7,807 nt of DNA from Elusimicrobiota bacterium. GTDB lineage: Bacteria; Elusimicrobiota; Elusimicrobia; Elusimicrobiales; Elusimicrobiaceae. Positions 6,528-7,807 of the stretch are shown in pieces. The notes under the pieces were generated by a model. It searched no databases. It was not told the DNA's origin and saw nothing but the letters and a program-made list of their open reading frames with translations. A program made the translations under genes and the position numbers. Every line of letters begins with the position of its first letter. Position 1 is the first letter of the stretch. The stretch lies in assembly GCA_031271365.1 (NCBI GenBank), contig JAISVV010000092.1, positions 1-7,807 on the forward strand, in the 5' to 3' direction.

Positions 6528-6561
6528 AACAACTAATATACAATATTATAAAGGAGAAAAT
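6528..6561. promoter_or_regulatory. 34-base divergent intergenic region
   Basis: This AT-rich strip separates the glycosyltransferase start (minus) from the DUF1893 lipoprotein start (plus). On the minus strand TATAAT occurs at 6550-6545. On the plus strand TATACA at 6537-6542 lies in front of the ribosome site. Both promoters must overlap each other or extend into the coding starts, so the two genes may compete for polymerase. The -35 elements are not convincing on either strand. Confidence 0.45.
6551..6556 (+). promoter_or_regulatory. Ribosome binding site that fixes the DUF1893 start
   Basis: AAGGAG stands 5 bases before ATG at 6562. The same frame is open further upstream with an ATG at 6382, but that part lies antisense to the glycosyltransferase, and only the 6562 start places a lipoprotein signal at the N-terminus. 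Confidence 0.85.
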
Positions 6562-7050
6562 ATGAAGATAAAATTTTCGTTTAAACCGCTGTTTGCGTTG
6601 GCCGCCGCGTTTATATTAGCGGGCTGCGCGCAGCACGGCGGAGTTGTTTCGCTGCAGGATATTAAAGAAATGGCGCAAAACCACGCGCTTGTTGTGGCCT
6701 ATGACGACGGCACCATAGCGACATACGACGATAACGGCATTAAACCGTTGTTTAGGCACATTGCCGGCTACGGCGATTTTAAGGGGGCTTATGTGTTTGA
6801 CAAGATTACGGGCCGCGCTTCGGCCTTGGTGCTGGCCTACGGCGGCGCGCGCAAACTTTACACGGGCATACTCTCAAAAGAAGCCATACCCGTGCTGGAA
6901 GAATATAATATTGCCTACGACGCCGATGAGCTGGTTGATTTTATCTATAACAATGATTGGGACGGCCTTTGCCCCATGGAGCAAAGCGTCGCAGACATAC
7001 AAACCCCGCAGCAGGCTTATATTGTTTTAAAAGAAAAGTTTAGCAGCTAG
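6562..7050 (+). CDS. DUF1893-domain lipoprotein
   Basis: A 162-residue protein. Residues 1-21 form a lipoprotein signal: basic MKIKFSFK, a hydrophobic core, and lipobox LAGC with Cys as the lipidated residue. The rest matches the DUF1893 family (Thermotoga TM1506 type, deaminase-like fold, function unknown): ALVVAYDDGTIATYDDNGIKP, then FDKITGRASALVLAYGGARK, LYTGILSKEAIPVLEEYNI, and the signature GLCPMEQSVADI near residue 140. Known members I recall are mostly cytoplasmic, so membrane anchoring is unusual. It is transcribed divergently from the glycosyltransferase and convergently with the iron-sulphur protein. The domain assignment comes from memory of family consensus and is strong; the enzymatic role is unknown. 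Confidence 0.85.
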   Translation: MKIKFSFKPLFALAAAFILAGCAQHGGVVSLQDIKEMAQNHALVVAYDDGTIATYDDNGIKPLFRHIAGYGDFKGAYVFDKITGRASALVLAYGGARKLYTGILSKEAIPVLEEYNIAYDADELVDFIYNNDWDGLCPMEQSVADIQTPQQAYIVLKEKFSS

Positions 7051-7063
7051 CCACATCCCGGCC

Positions 7064-7093
7064 ATTCCGGTCATTGGAATTCCGGTCATGGGG
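7064..7093. repeat. Tandem 15-base repeat beside the hairpin element
   Basis: ATTCCGGTCATTGGA (7064-7078) is followed directly by ATTCCGGTCATGGGG (7079-7093), identical at 12 of 15 positions. The second copy runs into the left arm of the large hairpin. A weaker third unit, ATCCCGGCC, precedes them. The pattern suggests slippage or an element edge. Confidence 0.6.
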
Positions 7094-7186
7094 ACGGAGG
7101 AAGTGACAATATTGCCTCCGCCTCCTCTGAGGCGCAAATAAATACCGGGCAAAAATATTGTCATTTCCTCCGTCCCCATGACCGGA
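7081..7186. repeat. 106-base palindromic element (REP/RAYT-like)
   Basis: Arms 7081-7113 and 7154-7186 are complementary at 32 of 33 positions, and the one exception is a G-T wobble. The arms contain the core GGGGACGGAGGAA. The 40-base centre holds its own 6-base hairpin, CGCCTC/GAGGCG (7119-7134). GC-rich imperfect palindromes with a GGGGAC-type core recall the REP elements mobilised by Y1/RAYT transposases, but no transposase is in this window. It fills the gap between two convergent genes and could also stop or stabilise transcripts from both. There is no T-tract, so it is not a classical terminator. Confidence 0.75.
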
Positions 7187-7190
7187 TTAA

Positions 7191-7807
7191 TTACAATGGC
7201 CGCTGCAGGTTTGCGCCGTATATCTTTATTTTGCCGCCGCTTGTAAACGCGCACGCGCCGCAGCCTATGCACTTTAGCGGGATAAAAGCCGGCTTGCCGT
7301 TTTTTAAGAGCAGGGCTTTTGTCGGGCAGGCTTCTACGCAGGCGGCGTAGCCTTCAAAGGTTTCTAAGGGCGGCTCTATCATGGCTATGCGCAGTTTTTG
7401 TTTTTCTTCCATTGATAATTTTTTGAGCGCGCCGGCCGGGCACGCGCCCGCGCATTTGTTGCAGGCGTAATCGCAAAACCCGGCGCCGTAATCTACGCTG
7501 ACTGCGCCGAAACGGCCGTCGGCCTTTTTGATTATGCGCCGCGGACACGTTTTAACGCAAAGGTTGCAGTTTAGGCATTTGTTTAAAAAACGCTCCTCGC
7601 TCATTGCGCCCGGCGGCAGGATAACGTCGCTATATTTATTTTCCAACACTTTTTTTACCATGCTGCCCGCCTTTGCCGCAACCGCGAAAACAGCAACCGC
7701 GCCGGCGGTAAACAGCAGCTTGCGCTTGCCGCTTTCAAACTTAACCGGCTCTTTTTTCGCGCCGTATTTTACCGCGCCTTTGGGGCAGACGGCCAGGCAG
7801 CGCAGGC
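7191..7807 (-). CDS. NapH-NapG-like fused iron-sulphur protein (5' end outside window)
   Basis: The frame is open from the window edge to a stop at 7191, about 205 codons. It likely moves electrons between the quinone pool and a periplasmic or membrane partner. The visible part starts inside a cluster motif, LRCLAVCPKGAV, like the C-terminal ferredoxin of NapH. A hydrophobic span (KLLFTAGAVAVFVAAKAG) follows, then ILPPGAMSEERFLNKC, matching the NapG start after its Tat region. Cluster motifs after that are CLNCNLCVKTCP and CDYACNKCAGACP, both complete. The last section has CVEACP and CIGCGAC but lacks several cysteines expected in NapG. An ATG at 7661 gives a shorter frame, but the upstream extension carries cluster and membrane residues, so the longer form is preferred. 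The protein is probably not nitrate-specific; related fusions occur in many redox contexts. Confidence 0.82.
   Translation of the reverse strand, partial: LRCLAVCPKGAVKYGAKKEPVKFESGKRKLLFTAGAVAVFAVAAKAGSMVKKVLENKYSDVILPPGAMSEERFLNKCLNCNLCVKTCPRRIIKKADGRFGAVSVDYGAGFCDYACNKCAGACPAGALKKLSMEEKQKLRIAMIEPPLETFEGYAACVEACPTKALLLKNGKPAFIPLKCIGCGACAFTSGGKIKIYGANLQRPL

Noticed and set aside
6382..6561. Longer N-terminus for the DUF1893 gene from ATG at 6382
   Set aside because: It would overlap the glycosyltransferase start antisense and bury the lipoprotein signal. The strong AAGGAG site sits at 6551-6556.
7081..7186. Classical rho-independent terminator
   Set aside because: The stem is unusually long, has a 40-base centre and lacks a T-tract, so a REP-like element fits better, although it may still stop transcription.
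7027..7272. Minus-strand 81-codon frame across the hairpin
   Set aside because: It is made mostly of the palindrome and its tandem repeats, and overlaps two well-supported genes in other frames.
1..7807. tRNA, rRNA, CRISPR array, prophage or transposase gene
   Set aside because: I saw no clover-leaf sequence, rRNA-like block, regularly spaced repeats or integrase/transposase motif in the window.

Overview
The window looks like a chromosomal stretch from a Gram-negative (diderm) bacterium with roughly balanced GC, dense coding and good Shine-Dalgarno sites. The diderm call rests on an outer-membrane usher with an OmpA-type peptidoglycan-binding tail, a periplasmic pilus chaperone and a lipoprotein. 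I cannot place the lineage firmly. A gut-type Elusimicrobiota or an alphaproteobacterium-like organism are guesses only.

Layout. Positions 1-5319, minus strand, form a chaperone-usher surface-fibre locus. In transcription order it holds two DUF4402 pilin-like subunits (5319-4828 and 4668-4180), a PapD-like chaperone (3865-3020), and a very large usher (3048 to beyond position 1) whose C-terminus is fused to an OmpA domain. Each subunit gene has its own promoter and its own rho-independent terminator. The chaperone and usher overlap by 29 bases and look translationally linked. The 314-base gap 3866-4179 has no gene but holds a terminator, a striking AT-centred hairpin and small operator-like repeats.

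Positions 5424-6527, minus, encode a MurG/UgtP-type glycosyltransferase, probably a lipid glycosyltransferase. It starts only 34 bases from a divergent plus-strand gene (6562-7050) for a DUF1893 protein that carries a lipoprotein signal. Past a 106-base hairpin element (7081-7186), which resembles REP/RAYT-type palindromes, lies the 3' part of a minus-strand NapH-NapG-like iron-sulphur protein (7191 to beyond 7807).

How they may work together. The subunits would be exported, folded by the chaperone and assembled through the usher. The OmpA domain would anchor the usher to peptidoglycan. The glycosyltransferase, DUF1893 lipoprotein and ferredoxin-like protein are separate envelope or redox functions with no demonstrated link to the fibre. 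The least ordinary points are the usher-OmpA fusion, the loss of the classical chaperone anchor residues, the shared GCATAGGG element at both subunit promoters, the exported DUF1893 domain and the reduced cysteine set of the ferredoxin.
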